Assembly (NCBI RefSeq): GCF_002304005.1
Contig: NZ_MRCQ01000005.1
Span: forward strand, 284,013-348,012
Length of the DNA: 64,000 bases
Source of the DNA: Flavobacterium sp. ACN6
GTDB taxonomy: Bacteria > Bacteroidota > Bacteroidia > Flavobacteriales > Flavobacteriaceae
Direction of reading: 5' to 3'
Of this stretch, positions 9,004 through 17,319 are shown piece after piece. The notes beneath the pieces are model-generated. The model saw nothing but the letters and a program-made list of their open reading frames with translations, made no database searches and was not told the origin of the DNA. Positions within the stretch are counted from its first letter, which is position 1; each line of letters begins with the position of its first letter. A program made the position numbers and the translations under genes.

Positions 9004-10519
9004 ATTCTTCTTTTTCTACAACTTCAATTGTTGGCGGAACTTCCGGTGAATCTTCACCTTTTAGATAACTTGGTAAGTTTAATCCAGCCATATTGAAAAG
9101 ATCATTTAATGGAGGAACCGTTTTCATCATTCCAGAAACAAAATTGGCAGTTGAGCCATTTTCGCCTTGGCCATTTCCAGAATCCCAAACCGTGATTTTG
9201 TCAATTTTGATGTTTTTAACGGCTTCAACCTGAGTTTTAACCAATTCAGGAAGTTTTTCTAATAATAAAAGCTGGAATGCTTTGCTTGGATCTCCGCCTG
9301 CTGCAGCCACAACTTCTTTATAACCTTCCGCTTGTTTGGTTAAGATTTCTAAAAGACCTTTTGCTTCGGCTTCCATTTTAGCAAAAATCGCATCGGCTTC
9401 TCCTTTTGCATTTTCCCTGATAGTTTCAGCAGCAGCTTGTGCCTCAATGATTGCTCTTTGTTTAGCAATTTCAGCAGGAATTACAATATTGGCAATTTGA
9501 GTAGAACGCTCTCTTTCAGAACGCGCCAACTCGGCTTTTTGCTCTGCAACATACGATTCTTCCAATGCTTTTGCCTGTTGTACTTTCTCGGCTGTTATTG
9601 CAATACGCAATGATTCTGCTTCTTTTTCTCTACGAAGAGCCTCAGAATTTGCAATTGCAATCTTGGCCTCATTTTCTCCCTGAATCGCAATCGCATTTGC
9701 TTCAGAAGTTTTTACCCTTGTATCTCTTGCTGCTTCTGCCTTTCCAATAGTTTCATCTTTAGACGCAGTTGCAATACTAATTTCTCTATCTTTTTGAGTA
9801 ATGGCAATTTTTACGTCGCGATCTCTGTGTGTTTCCGCAATTTGAGTGTCTTTTTCTCTGTCAGCAAGAGCTTTACCCGTTTCTCCAATTTTCTCTTGCT
9901 CAGCAACACTAATTTTTGCTTCGTTTATAGCTTTTGCTGCAGCTTCTTTTCCTAAAGCTTCAATGTAGCCAGATTCGTCTTTGATGTCGGTAACGTTGAC
10001 GTTGATTAATTTTAAACCAATTTTCTTTAATTCGCTGTCAACGTTTTTCGAAATATTATCTAAGAATTTATCACGGTCTGAGTTGATTTCTTCAATTGTC
10101 ATGGTTGCAATTACCAAACGTAACTGTCCAAATAAAATATCCTTTGCAAGTTCTTGAATTTGTTCTGATGACAATCCTAAAAGTCTTTCAGCAGCCGTAT
10201 TCATACTGTCTGTTTCTGTAGAAATTGCGATCGTAAATCGGCAGGGAACATCGACTCTAATGTTTTGACGGCTTAACGCATTGGTTAAATTGGCTTCGAT
10301 AGAAAGCGGTTTTAAATCTAAAAATGCATAATCCTGAATTACCGGCCAGATAAAAGCCCCGCCACCGTGTACACATTTTGCAGATGTACCGCCTGTGCGA
10401 CCGTAGATAACTAAAATTTTATCAGAGGGGCAGCGCTTGTACCTTGAAATTAATGCCGAAATTGTTACGAATAGAACGATTGCCGCAACTGCAATTAAAA
10501 TAATTGGGTTCATTATCAT
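9002..10519 (-). CDS. floT: Flotillin-like SPFH/band 7 protein
   Basis: 505 residues. A single N-terminal membrane segment (IILIAVAAIVLFVTISALI) is followed by an SPFH/band-7 domain (residues ~30-200, e.g. KILVIYGRTGG, VDVPCRFTIAISTE, LKKIGLKLINVNVTDI). Then comes a long Ala/Glu/Lys-rich coiled coil with many (E/Q)KAxxE repeats, and a C-terminal Gly/Pro region ending in acidic residues. Bacterial flotillins scaffold membrane microdomains. ATGs at 10519 and 10513 are both possible (MIM or MNP). The NfeD-like gene lies 11 bases upstream in the same orientation, the usual flotillin-NfeD operon. Confidence 0.9.
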   Translation of the reverse strand: MIMNPIILIAVAAIVLFVTISALISRYKRCPSDKILVIYGRTGGTSAKCVHGGGAFIWPVIQDYAFLDLKPLSIEANLTNALSRQNIRVDVPCRFTIAISTETDSMNTAAERLLGLSSEQIQELAKDILFGQLRLVIATMTIEEINSDRDKFLDNISKNVDSELKKIGLKLINVNVTDIKDESGYIEALGKEAAAKAINEAKISVAEQEKIGETGKALADREKDTQIAETHRDRDVKIAITQKDREISIATASKDETIGKAEAARDTRVKTSEANAIAIQGENEAKIAIANSEALRREKEAESLRIAITAEKVQQAKALEESYVAEQKAELARSERERSTQIANIVIPAEIAKQRAIIEAQAAAETIRENAKGEADAIFAKMEAEAKGLLEILTKQAEGYKEVVAAAGGDPSKAFQLLLLEKLPELVKTQVEAVKNIKIDKITVWDSGNGQGENGSTANFVSGMMKTVPPLNDLFNMAGLNLPSYLKGEDSPEVPPTIEVVEKEE

Positions 10520-10530
10520 TATTATTTATG

Positions 10531-11097
10531 TTATATGGTTTCTACAATTAAGATGTTGTTGTTTTCTATTTTTACAACTTTAACGGCTGTTCCCGACGGA
10601 ATTCTTTCATTTTCTGTCATGGCTTCCAGTTCATGAAAAGCACCGTTTACACTAATCAGGATTTTACCTTTTCCATTTTTATTTTCGGGAATCGTCAAAT
10701 AAACTTCAGCAGTTTTATTTACCGTATTGGTTATTTTAAAAGAATTGTCTTCGGCTAGTTTTTGTACTTGTTTGATCACGAAAAAAAATAAAAGCACAAA
10801 CAAAAGCCCAACAACAAAAGAAGTCATAATGATAAACACGGGGTTTTCGCCAAGAATGGAATAAAAAGAAATTCCAGTCCAGCTGAAACCTAAAAGAAAG
10901 TTGATCAGATTTCGTAAGGAAAACCATTGAAAGTCATCTCCGCCATGAACATCGGCATCAAAATCGGTATCGAAACCATCAGCGACATCAAGACCTGAAA
11001 AGGTAATAATAGTTTGAATGATAAAAATTAAACTTGTTGGAATTGCGATATACCAAAAAGATTTAAGTAGTCCAGGTAAACTTTCTAATAGCTCCAT
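10531..11097 (-). CDS. NfeD-like membrane protein (flotillin partner)
   Basis: 188 residues. Membrane helices lie near residues 10-32, 60-80 and 87-110 (FIIMTSFVVGLLFVLLFFFV), with an Asp/Gly-rich loop between the first two (DGFDTDFDADVHGGDD). The C-terminal ~65 residues form an NfeD-type OB fold (KTAEVYLTIPENKNGKGKI, GTAVKVVKIENNNILIVE). Proteins of this type sit beside flotillin genes and are thought to help their membrane clustering. The gene immediately precedes the flotillin gene with an 11-base gap and is probably the first gene of the operon. The acidic loop could bind cations, which is only inference. Confidence 0.85.
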   Translation of the reverse strand: MELLESLPGLLKSFWYIAIPTSLIFIIQTIITFSGLDVADGFDTDFDADVHGGDDFQWFSLRNLINFLLGFSWTGISFYSILGENPVFIIMTSFVVGLLFVLLFFFVIKQVQKLAEDNSFKITNTVNKTAEVYLTIPENKNGKGKILISVNGAFHELEAMTENERIPSGTAVKVVKIENNNILIVETI

Positions 11098-11199
11098 AAT
11101 TTTCAGTTTTTCGAATAACTTTTGGCGCTAATATCTTACTTTTTATGAAAGAAAACTAATTTTACTAAAAATCGATGTTTTGGTAATCTCTAAGAGCAA

Positions 11200-11232
11200 A
11201 AAGCGTGAAATCAAATAAGAATTTCACGCTTT
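11200..11232 (-). terminator. Rho-independent terminator
   Basis: An 11-bp inverted repeat (AAGCGTGAAAT at 11201-11211, ATTTCACGCTT at 11221-11231) with A/T flanks giving U-runs on the minus strand. It lies directly downstream of the small gene at 11246-11521. Confidence 0.85.
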
Positions 11233-11245
11233 TAATGCAATTGTA

Positions 11246-11521
11246 TTAAACCGCAATAATTTTATTGCAGGCTGTTTCAATTTGTTTGTCAGAAAATGAT
11301 CCGACTGCTTTTGCCAGCATTTTACTGGTTCTAATAGAATTAATCATTTTAATCCTGAGATCTTGGTCATCGCCCATTTCAGTTAACAGAATGGTCTCGA
11401 AAATTTCTGAGAGATATTCTGGCTGCTCTCTAAAATCATCTACAAACCAAAGGTCTGAGAGAAATTTTGCCATTGCTGTCATTACAGCCGTTTCTGTTGT
11501 TTTTTCATTTTCTGTTTGCAT
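11246..11521 (-). CDS. Small protein of unknown function
   Basis: 91 residues from the ATG at 11519-11521 (MQTENEKTTETAVMTAMAKF). An alternative GTG at 11551 would add ten residues but falls in the folded leader, so I prefer the ATG. The protein is acidic and helical with no signal peptide or membrane segment, so it is cytoplasmic. I do not recognise the family. It is a single-gene transcription unit, with a consensus promoter ~170 bases upstream, a structured leader and its own terminator. That arrangement suggests the gene is regulated at the RNA level or shares its promoter with a small RNA. Confidence 0.7.
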   Translation of the reverse strand: MQTENEKTTETAVMTAMAKFLSDLWFVDDFREQPEYLSEIFETILLTEMGDDQDLRIKMINSIRTSKMLAKAVGSFSDKQIETACNKIIAV

Positions 11522-11541
11522 ATTAGAAAATATTAGATACA

Positions 11542-11624
11542 CGAATACCACGCTTTAGGTGTGCAAACATTCCAAGGAATAATTTTAGGAGGTTTCCCGT
11601 TCCTTCACCATGACGTGGTATACG
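11542..11624 (-). ncRNA. Candidate structured leader or small RNA
   Basis: Three nested pairings fold this stretch into a rod. The closing helix CGAATACCACG (11542-11552) with CGTGGTATACG (11614-11624) is 11 bp with one mismatch. GGTG (11558-11561) pairs with CACC (11606-11609), and AAGGAA (11574-11579) with TTCCTT (11600-11605). A further small hairpin (AACTTA/TAAGTT) lies at 11633-11647. The region is richer in G+C than its surroundings and lies between a consensus minus-strand promoter and the start of the small gene. I checked it by eye against SRP RNA, SAM, TPP, cobalamin and FMN hallmarks and found none. Confidence 0.5.
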
Positions 11625-11689
11625 CTTATGTTAACTTAAAATAAGTTTATGGATTTCTCCTTGTGAATAATGTTTGCAGAACAAACTTA

Positions 11690-11716
11690 CAAATATAAAT
11701 TCGAAAGAAACAACAA
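11690..11716 (-). promoter_or_regulatory. Bacteroidota-type promoter
   Basis: On the minus strand TATATTTG (11690-11697) is an exact TAnnTTTG -7 box. TTG at 11714-11716 lies 16 bases upstream as a -33 element. It points into the folded leader and then the small gene at 11246-11521. Confidence 0.6.
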
Positions 11717-11752
11717 AATGTAAGAATTTTATCTTGTTTTTGTTGTGCAGTT

Positions 11753-11771
11753 TTGTCATTTCGAGGAACGA
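11753..11771. repeat. Fragment of a dispersed repeat
   Basis: TTGTCATTTCGAGGAACGA closely resembles TTGTCATCCTGAGGAACGA at 30048-30066. Both lie in spacers just past gene ends, so this looks like a dispersed intergenic repeat. Confidence 0.5.
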
Positions 11772-11793
11772 CATGTTTACTGTCTAAATCAGT

Positions 11794-13929
11794 TTAATTT
11801 ACAGTCTCTCCATTTGGAGCATCCGCATCTGGATTTACGAAAACCAATTTTCCTTCCGCGTTTGTTGTCATCAAGATCATTCCTTGACTTTCGACACCGC
11901 GTAAAGCTCTTGGAGCTAAATTTGCTAATACAGAAACACGTTTTCCGATGATTTCTTCTGGCGAAAAACTCTCTGCAATTCCTGAAACAATCGTACGAAC
12001 ATCAATTCCGGTATCAACTTTAAGAACCAGAAGTTTGTTTGCTTTCGGCATTTTTTCAGCTTCCAAAATAGTTCCGATACGAATATCCATTTTCGCAAAA
12101 TCCTCAAACTGAATTAAGTCTTTTTGCGGTTCTGGTTGTTTGCTTTCAGCAAGATTAGCCGTTTTTGTTGCTTCCAATTTATCTATTTGTTTTTGTATTT
12201 CTTCGTCTTCAATTTTTGCAAAAAGCAATTCTGCTTCACCAATTTTATGTCCTGCCGGAATTAAATCTGAATTTTCAGAAATGTCATTCCAACCTAATTT
12301 TTTATCCAAAATAATCTCTTTTGCATCACGATCTTTCTCTTTCAAGAATTTGCTGAATCCTGCAAAATGTTCTTTAAGATCACCTAAATTCAGGATTTTA
12401 GACAATTTAGCCGATGTAAAAGGTAAAAACGGTTCAGCTAAAACGCTCAAAGCAGCAGCAATTTGCAACGCCACATACATTTGCGTTTTTACACGCTCTG
12501 GATTGTCTTTCATTACTTTCCAAGGCTCTTCATCAGCAAGATATTTGTTTCCTAAACGCGCAACATTCATTAATTCGCCCAAAGCTTCACGGAATCTGTA
12601 ACGCTCAACCGAACTTGAAATCACAGCTGGATACGCTTTTAATTCGGCTAAAGTTTGTTCGTCAACTTCAGTAAATTCATTTGGCGTCGGAATAACACCT
12701 TCGTAATATTTGTTCGTTAAAACCACAACACGATTAATGAAATTTCCGAAAATCGCAACCAATTCATTATTATTTCTCGCTTGGAAATCTTTCCAAGTAA
12801 AATCATTATCTTTTGTTTCCGGCGCGTTTGATGTTAATGCATAACGCAAAACATCCTGTTTGTCTGGGAACTCTTCTAAATATTCGTGTAACCAAACCGC
12901 CCAGTTTTTAGAAGTCGAAAGTTTGTTTCCTTCCAAATTCAAAAACTCATTTGCAGGAACGTTGTCTGGCAAAATATAACTTCCTTCGGCTTTAAGCATG
13001 GCAGGGAAAATGATACAGTGAAAAACAATATTGTCTTTCCCAATAAAGTGAACCAATTTCGTTTCTTCATCTTTCCAATACGGTTCCCAATCTTTTCCTT
13101 CGCGCGCTGCCCATTCTTTCGTAGACGAAATATATCCGATAGGTGCATCAAACCAAACGTATAATTTTTTTCCTTCGGCACCTTCAACAGGAACGTCAAT
13201 TCCCCAATCCAAGTCACGTGTTACCGCACGAGGTTCCAATCCGCCGTCGATCCAAGATTTTACTTGTCCGTAAACGTTAGGTTTCCAGTCGTTTTTATGT
13301 CCCACCAAAATCCATTCTGTCAAGAAATCAGAATAACGGTCTAAAGGTAAAAACCAGTGTTTCGTTTCTTTTAAGATTGGAGTTTCTCCTGTAATTGTCG
13401 ATTTTGGATTAATCAAATCTGTCGCATTCAAAGTCGATCCGCAGTTTTCACATTGATCGCCGTAAGCTCCTTCATTACCACATCTTGGGCAAGTTCCAAC
13501 CACAAAACGATCTGCTAAAAACTGATCTGCTTTTGCATCGTACAATTGCTCGGTTACTTCTTCAATAAAATCACCATTATCATACAGTTTTCTAAAAAAT
13601 TCCTGAGCCGTATCATGATGAATTTTTGCCGAAGTACGAGAATAATTATCAAATGAAATTCCGAAATCAGAGAATGATTTTCTTATTATTCCATCATATT
13701 TATCAATAACTTCTTGTGGTGTAATTCCTTCTTTTTTGGCTTTCATCGAAATTGCAACGCCGTGTTCATCGCTTCCGCAAATAAATGCAACGTCTTTTCC
13801 TTGCAAACGCAAGTATCTCGAATATATATCTGCAGGCACGTAAACACCCGCCAAATGCCCAATATGAATAGGTCCGTTGGTATAAGGCAATGCCGCTGTG
13901 ATAGTATATCTCTTTGGATTCTGTGTCAT
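11794..13929 (-). CDS. metG: Methionyl-tRNA synthetase
   Basis: 711 residues, the size of MetRS with a C-terminal tRNA-binding extension. The class I signature [15 protein letters not shown] is near residue 21, the zinc knuckle [18 protein letters not shown] near 145-162, and the KMSKS equivalent is KLSTS near residue 335. The alpha-helical anticodon-binding domain follows. After an acidic/Lys linker, the last ~110 residues are an OB-fold of the Trbp111/EMAP type ([20 protein letters not shown]). The enzyme charges tRNA-Met in the cytoplasm. The spacer upstream has TATTTTTG on the minus strand (13949-13956), a good -7 box. Confidence 0.98.
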   Translation of the reverse strand: MTQNPKRYTITAALPYTNGPIHIGHLAGVYVPADIYSRYLRLQGKDVAFICGSDEHGVAISMKAKKEGITPQEVIDKYDGIIRKSFSDFGISFDNYSRTSAKIHHDTAQEFFRKLYDNGDFIEEVTEQLYDAKADQFLADRFVVGTCPRCGNEGAYGDQCENCGSTLNATDLINPKSTITGETPILKETKHWFLPLDRYSDFLTEWILVGHKNDWKPNVYGQVKSWIDGGLEPRAVTRDLDWGIDVPVEGAEGKKLYVWFDAPIGYISSTKEWAAREGKDWEPYWKDEETKLVHFIGKDNIVFHCIIFPAMLKAEGSYILPDNVPANEFLNLEGNKLSTSKNWAVWLHEYLEEFPDKQDVLRYALTSNAPETKDNDFTWKDFQARNNNELVAIFGNFINRVVVLTNKYYEGVIPTPNEFTEVDEQTLAELKAYPAVISSSVERYRFREALGELMNVARLGNKYLADEEPWKVMKDNPERVKTQMYVALQIAAALSVLAEPFLPFTSAKLSKILNLGDLKEHFAGFSKFLKEKDRDAKEIILDKKLGWNDISENSDLIPAGHKIGEAELLFAKIEDEEIQKQIDKLEATKTANLAESKQPEPQKDLIQFEDFAKMDIRIGTILEAEKMPKANKLLVLKVDTGIDVRTIVSGIAESFSPEEIIGKRVSVLANLAPRALRGVESQGMILMTTNAEGKLVFVNPDADAPNGETVN

Positions 13930-14069
13930 AACTCAATTTTATTGAGTGCAAAAATAAGCAATAGAATTGAGATTTTAATATTGATAGGAGAATCGCACGT
14001 AATTTCGCAGAGCTGCACGAATAAAAACACAAAGTTTCGCAGAGATTTTTTATCTGTTTGTGTTAAAAG

Positions 14070-14203
14070 AATCTCGCAAAGTTGCGAAGTCGCAAAGTTT
14101 TTGTTTCACGCAGATTCCGCAGATTGAGCAGATTTAATTAGAAAATCCCTTTAATCCTTTAATATGGGGCATTAATTTAAAAACTTTGCGACTTTGCGAG
14201 ATT
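14070..14203. repeat. Inverted repeat in the metG-CDGSH spacer
   Basis: The 431-base spacer 13930-14360 holds no convincing gene. The arm at 14070-14102 (AATCTCGCAAAGTTGCGAAG and on) is matched in reverse complement by 14179-14203 (AAAACTTTGCGACTTTGCGA and on), except for one extra internal TTGCGAAG-type unit. The same words recur before the dehydrogenase gene near 32.41 kb. The rest of the spacer has the CGCAGATT motif family. Confidence 0.65.
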
Positions 14204-14302
14204 AAGTCGATTTGCTTTAAAATAAATTAGCGTTTCACTTCGAAAAATCTCTTCGCATCTCTGTAAAACAACCCCACAAAATAGAACCAGTTTAAACTAC
14301 GT

Positions 14303-14330
14303 TTGCCTCTTATAAATAAAGATATATTTC
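14303..14330 (+). promoter_or_regulatory. Probable promoter of the CDGSH gene
   Basis: TTG at 14303-14305, a 17-base spacer and TATATTTC at 14323-14330, one base off the TAnnTTTG consensus. It ends 30 bases before the start codon. Confidence 0.4.
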
Positions 14331-14360
14331 GCAATCTTTGCACTCGAAAAAAACAAGTTT

Positions 14361-14588
14361 ATGAGCAAGACAAAATTAATCATCAATAAAAACGGATCTA
14401 TTAAAATCGAAGGAGATTTTGAAATCATGGATCCAGAAGGAGTACTTTACGGTTTACAAGGAAGAGCTGCACTTGGCCTTTGCCGCTGCGGATTATCTGC
14501 AAACAAACCATTTTGCGATGGAGGACACAGAAACAATTTCGAACACGATTCTGTTGCGTTTGATTTACCGCCAATGAAAACAAACTAA
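14361..14588 (+). CDS. CDGSH iron-sulfur domain protein
   Basis: 75 residues with the CDGSH cluster motif CRCGLSANKPFCDGGH near residues 38-53. It has the three Cys and one His that hold a redox-active 2Fe-2S cluster in the mitoNEET family. The N-terminal part (KLIINKNGSIKIEGDFEIMD) fits the beta-rich lead-in of the small single-domain bacterial forms. There is no membrane segment, so it is soluble; the role is presumably electron or cluster transfer, with partner unknown. It is monocistronic, with its own terminator and a plausible promoter. Confidence 0.93.
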   Translation: MSKTKLIINKNGSIKIEGDFEIMDPEGVLYGLQGRAALGLCRCGLSANKPFCDGGHRNNFEHDSVAFDLPPMKTN

Positions 14589-14612
14589 AATTCATTTAGG
14601 TTAAAATATTTT

Positions 14613-14644
14613 AAAACCGCATTCTATTTGGATGCGGTTTTTTT
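14613..14644 (+). terminator. Rho-independent terminator
   Basis: Arms AAAACCGCAT (14613-14622) and ATGCGGTTTT (14632-14641) followed by a T-run, 25 bases after the CDGSH gene. Confidence 0.85.
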
Positions 14645-14718
14645 ATGCAGTTTTTTTATAAAAGTAAGTTATTACTTAGAAAACAATATTACATTTACGC
14701 AACTTTAATTTCCCAAAA

Positions 14719-15855
14719 ATGAAAAAACTAATAATACCACTGTTGCTTTTGTTTTTGAGTACAACTTATGCTCAAACTCAAAAAACGATTTCCAGCGATT
14801 GGACTTCTTTCAATCAGACAATTGATATTCAGACTGCTGTTACGAAGAAATTTAAGGTAATTGCTTCTGTTAAAGTCGAAACTGCAGAACCAGCATCTTG
14901 GGCTGGTGTCTGGGCAAGAGTTGATACCAAAAATGACGAAGAAGGTTTTTTTGACAATATGCAGGACAGGCCTGTAAAATCTAAAGAATGGAATTCTTAT
15001 ACCGTTGAAGGAACTTTAGATAAAAACAGCAAATCATTAAGTTTTGGAGGTTTGTGTATCAATAACGGAAAATTCTATTTTGACAAATTCGAATTGTTGA
15101 TTGAGAACGATAAAGGTGTTTTTGAACCTTTTACAGTTTTGAATTCAAGTTTTGAAACTCCTGTAAAAAATGGGGATATTCCGAAATGGAGCTTTGGAAC
15201 CTCAAAAGAAGCTATTGTTAAAGTAAAAGAATTTAAAATTTCTTCAGACAAGTCAAGTGTCGACGGAAAAAGCAGTATACTATTAGAAGGAAGCGGTATT
15301 AAACCAAGACCAGAAGCTAGAATAGGAAATGTTGAAGGAGCTTCTCCAAAAATCAGCGACATGATTTCGATGCTTGAAGACCTTAAATCACGCGTGGAAA
15401 GAACGGTGAAAAACATGAGCCAATATGAAATTGATTATCTTCATGATGAAGAAGCCAATCGAATTGGAGCTTTGGTAATGCATTTGGCTGCAGCCGAAAA
15501 ATATTATCAGGTTTTTACTTTTGAAAACAGGGATTTTAATGAAGAAGAAAAGAAAATATGGAACAACGCTTTAAATCTAGATCAAGGCGGACGAGACGAT
15601 TTTAAAGGTCACGATATTCAATATTATTTGGACATTTATAATCAAGTGCGTGCAAAAACAATTGAAGAATTAAAGAAAAGAGATGACGCTTGGTTTGCCC
15701 AAGTTCAGTTAAAATACGATATGACAAATCAATATTGCTGGTTTCACGTTATGGAACACCAATCAAGTCATTTAGGTCAGATTTTGTTTTTGAAAAAACG
15801 AATTCCGCCAGAGAAACCGCAACAAAAAACGCTTCCAAAAGAGATTAAGAAATAA
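14719..15855 (+). CDS. Exported protein with C-terminal DinB-like domain
   Basis: 378 residues with signal peptide MKKLIIPLLLLFLSTTYAQ. Residues ~25-165 form a beta-rich region resembling a carbohydrate-binding or jelly-roll module (WAGVWARVDT, LSFGGLCINNGKFYFDKFEL). From about residue 215 to the end is a four-helix DinB-type domain with candidate metal ligands: His in LVMHLAAAEKYY and HVMEHQSSHLGQI near the C-terminus. DinB-like proteins are usually cytoplasmic thiol or metal enzymes, so a signal peptide and an N-terminal module make this an unusual, probably periplasmic form. Its last 17 bases and terminator are duplicated at 17177-17234. Confidence 0.75.
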   Translation: MKKLIIPLLLLFLSTTYAQTQKTISSDWTSFNQTIDIQTAVTKKFKVIASVKVETAEPASWAGVWARVDTKNDEEGFFDNMQDRPVKSKEWNSYTVEGTLDKNSKSLSFGGLCINNGKFYFDKFELLIENDKGVFEPFTVLNSSFETPVKNGDIPKWSFGTSKEAIVKVKEFKISSDKSSVDGKSSILLEGSGIKPRPEARIGNVEGASPKISDMISMLEDLKSRVERTVKNMSQYEIDYLHDEEANRIGALVMHLAAAEKYYQVFTFENRDFNEEEKKIWNNALNLDQGGRDDFKGHDIQYYLDIYNQVRAKTIEELKKRDDAWFAQVQLKYDMTNQYCWFHVMEHQSSHLGQILFLKKRIPPEKPQQKTLPKEIKK

Positions 15856-15896
15856 AACCAAAAAAGCTGCATCTTGAAAAATGCAGCTTTTTTTAT
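15839..15896. repeat. 58-bp direct repeat, copy A (3' end of the DinB-like gene plus terminator)
   Basis: Matches 17177-17234 with one mismatch. It includes the last codons and stop of the DinB-like gene and the terminator stem AGCTGCAT (15865-15872)/ATGCAGCT (15881-15888) with a T-run. The immunity-like genes lie between the two copies. Confidence 0.9.
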
Positions 15897-16636
15897 ATTT
15901 GCTTTAGTTGAGGTTTTACTATTTCAAAAAAAGTCTGATATTGATTATTGTTTTCTGGATTGGTGATTCTGGAAAAGCCACAATTTTCAAAACAAATTCT
16001 TAGATAATTGATAAATGTAGTGTTATGTTCTTCATACAAAAATTGTCCATCAACACTTGGTTTTGAAGTGACTTGTAAAGCATAACCCTGACCACCACTA
16101 ATATTGTCTTTATGAAAATAATCAGCGGAAAGCTCTAATGAGACAAAACCATCATCTTCATAATATTCTTGAAAAGTTTCAAAAGCATATTCATCTGTAA
16201 CTATTGAAATAAGCTCATCCAAACTTATTATTTGAATTGGATCTGCATATTCCCAAATAAAATCTTCATTTGTATCATAGTCCCAGCCAAAATTACACGC
16301 ACCAACAATCTTATAAAACATTTTTAAAGATAAAGGCACAAATCCGAACGACTTAACTGATTCTTCTAGTTTTTCTAGTAATGAATCTGTGTTTGGTAGA
16401 GGATTTAATAATGGACGTTCAAAATTAAATTGAAAATCAGTTTTAAAAAGATAATTGATGTTTACCAATTCCTTGTAAATAATACCAAGATTATAAGCTA
16501 CTCGTTCAAAAGTTTCAGTTAATACTTTTTCAATTTCAACACTATTATTTGGCAGAAATGCATCATTACCAAGTTCATAAATGTCATTATAAACTTCTTT
16601 TGTTTCTCCTTTTAAATATCTTTCGTAGAAATTCAT
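15893..16636 (-). CDS. SUKH/SMI1-KNR4-like putative immunity protein
   Basis: 247 residues, no signal peptide, acidic. The stretch SFGFVPLSLKMFYKIVGACN (residues ~95-114), then DPIQIISLDELI, resembles the SUKH (SMI1/KNR4) core, where a helix carrying FY..VG precedes a strand with a DP pair. SUKH proteins are cytoplasmic immunity proteins that bind toxins of contact-dependent or T6SS/T9SS-delivered systems. No toxin gene is adjacent, so this would be an orphan immunity gene. It reads against the neighbouring DinB-like gene, and its stop lies inside the 58-bp repeat. The family call is tentative. Confidence 0.5.
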   Translation of the reverse strand: MNFYERYLKGETKEVYNDIYELGNDAFLPNNSVEIEKVLTETFERVAYNLGIIYKELVNINYLFKTDFQFNFERPLLNPLPNTDSLLEKLEESVKSFGFVPLSLKMFYKIVGACNFGWDYDTNEDFIWEYADPIQIISLDELISIVTDEYAFETFQEYYEDDGFVSLELSADYFHKDNISGGQGYALQVTSKPSVDGQFLYEEHNTTFINYLRICFENCGFSRITNPENNNQYQTFFEIVKPQLKQI

Positions 16637-16694
16637 TTAATATTAATTTTAATTGAGGGTATTATCTTTTGCAGATTGATCAGAGTGATAATTT

Positions 16695-17057
16695 TTAAAT
16701 ATCTAAAAATGTATCATTTTCATTGTAATAATTTAAACATTCAATTAGTTTAGTAATACTTACAGTCGGATTTTGAGATGTTGCTAAGTCAATTACATCT
16801 TGAAAATTATCACACGAATATCCAAAATCAAAGTTCATTTTGATAACTTCTACAGGATATATTTCGTTATCATCTTCACCAATTTGTACTGTGTTTCCGA
16901 CGTACACAATCATTTCGGGAAAGAGTTGATTATTATCATTAGGTATATAAATGTCGTAGTAATAATCAATATTGTAATTTTGTGAACGATCTTTTTTTTC
17001 TTTAACAAATGTTATAAAATTGCCCAAAATCCATGTTTTGTTTTTAAAGTATTGCAT
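16695..17057 (-). CDS. Small protein, possible immunity protein
   Basis: 120 residues, very acidic and Tyr/Asn rich, no signal or membrane segment. The segments FPEMIVYVGNTVQI, PVEVIKMNFDFGYSCDNFQD and TKLIECLNYYNENDTF resemble small alpha/beta proteins often seen next to SUKH immunity genes, but I cannot name the family with certainty. It is 58 bases upstream of the SUKH-like gene on the same strand, and both are bounded by the 58-bp repeat, which suggests one mobile two-gene cassette. Confidence 0.6.
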   Translation of the reverse strand: MQYFKNKTWILGNFITFVKEKKDRSQNYNIDYYYDIYIPNDNNQLFPEMIVYVGNTVQIGEDDNEIYPVEVIKMNFDFGYSCDNFQDVIDLATSQNPTVSITKLIECLNYYNENDTFLDI

Positions 17058-17176
17058 TTTACAAATTGTAATAATTATTTTACAAATATAATGCTTTAAA
17101 TATTCTAATGTTTTTAATTAACGTTTAAAGTATCTCAAACTGAAAGAAAACCTCATATCGAATTTAATAATTTACT

Positions 17177-17234
17177 AAGAGATTAAGAAATAAAACCAAA
17201 AAAGCTGCATCTTGAAAAATGCAGCATTTTTTAT
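17177..17234. repeat. 58-bp direct repeat, copy B (orphan copy of a gene end and terminator)
   Basis: Identical to 15839-15887 over its first 49 bases; one mismatch follows, then 8 more matching bases. Here the bases encoding the DinB-like C-terminus have no gene attached, so this is a remnant. The rest of the spacer 17058-17319 is AT-rich with nothing else recognised. Confidence 0.9.
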
Positions 17235-17319
17235 GGATTACAGTGAATTTTAAAATGTAAGTACTTGTATTTAAATTAATTACTTTAATTTTAGTTCGGT
17301 ATAAATAATTTACTTATTT

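Noticed and set aside
11542..11624. Signal-recognition-particle RNA, or a known riboswitch
   Set aside because: The GGAA tetraloop and AGCAGCC motif of SRP RNA and the hallmark boxes of SAM, TPP, FMN and cobalamin switches are absent.
12140..12601. A 153-codon frame on the plus strand
   Set aside because: It is antisense to metG, whose motifs are clear, and its composition reflects the complement of coding sequence.
13714..14127. Frames crossing the metG start and the spacer
   Set aside because: They overlap metG antisense or consist of repeat sequence; no start signal or family pattern.
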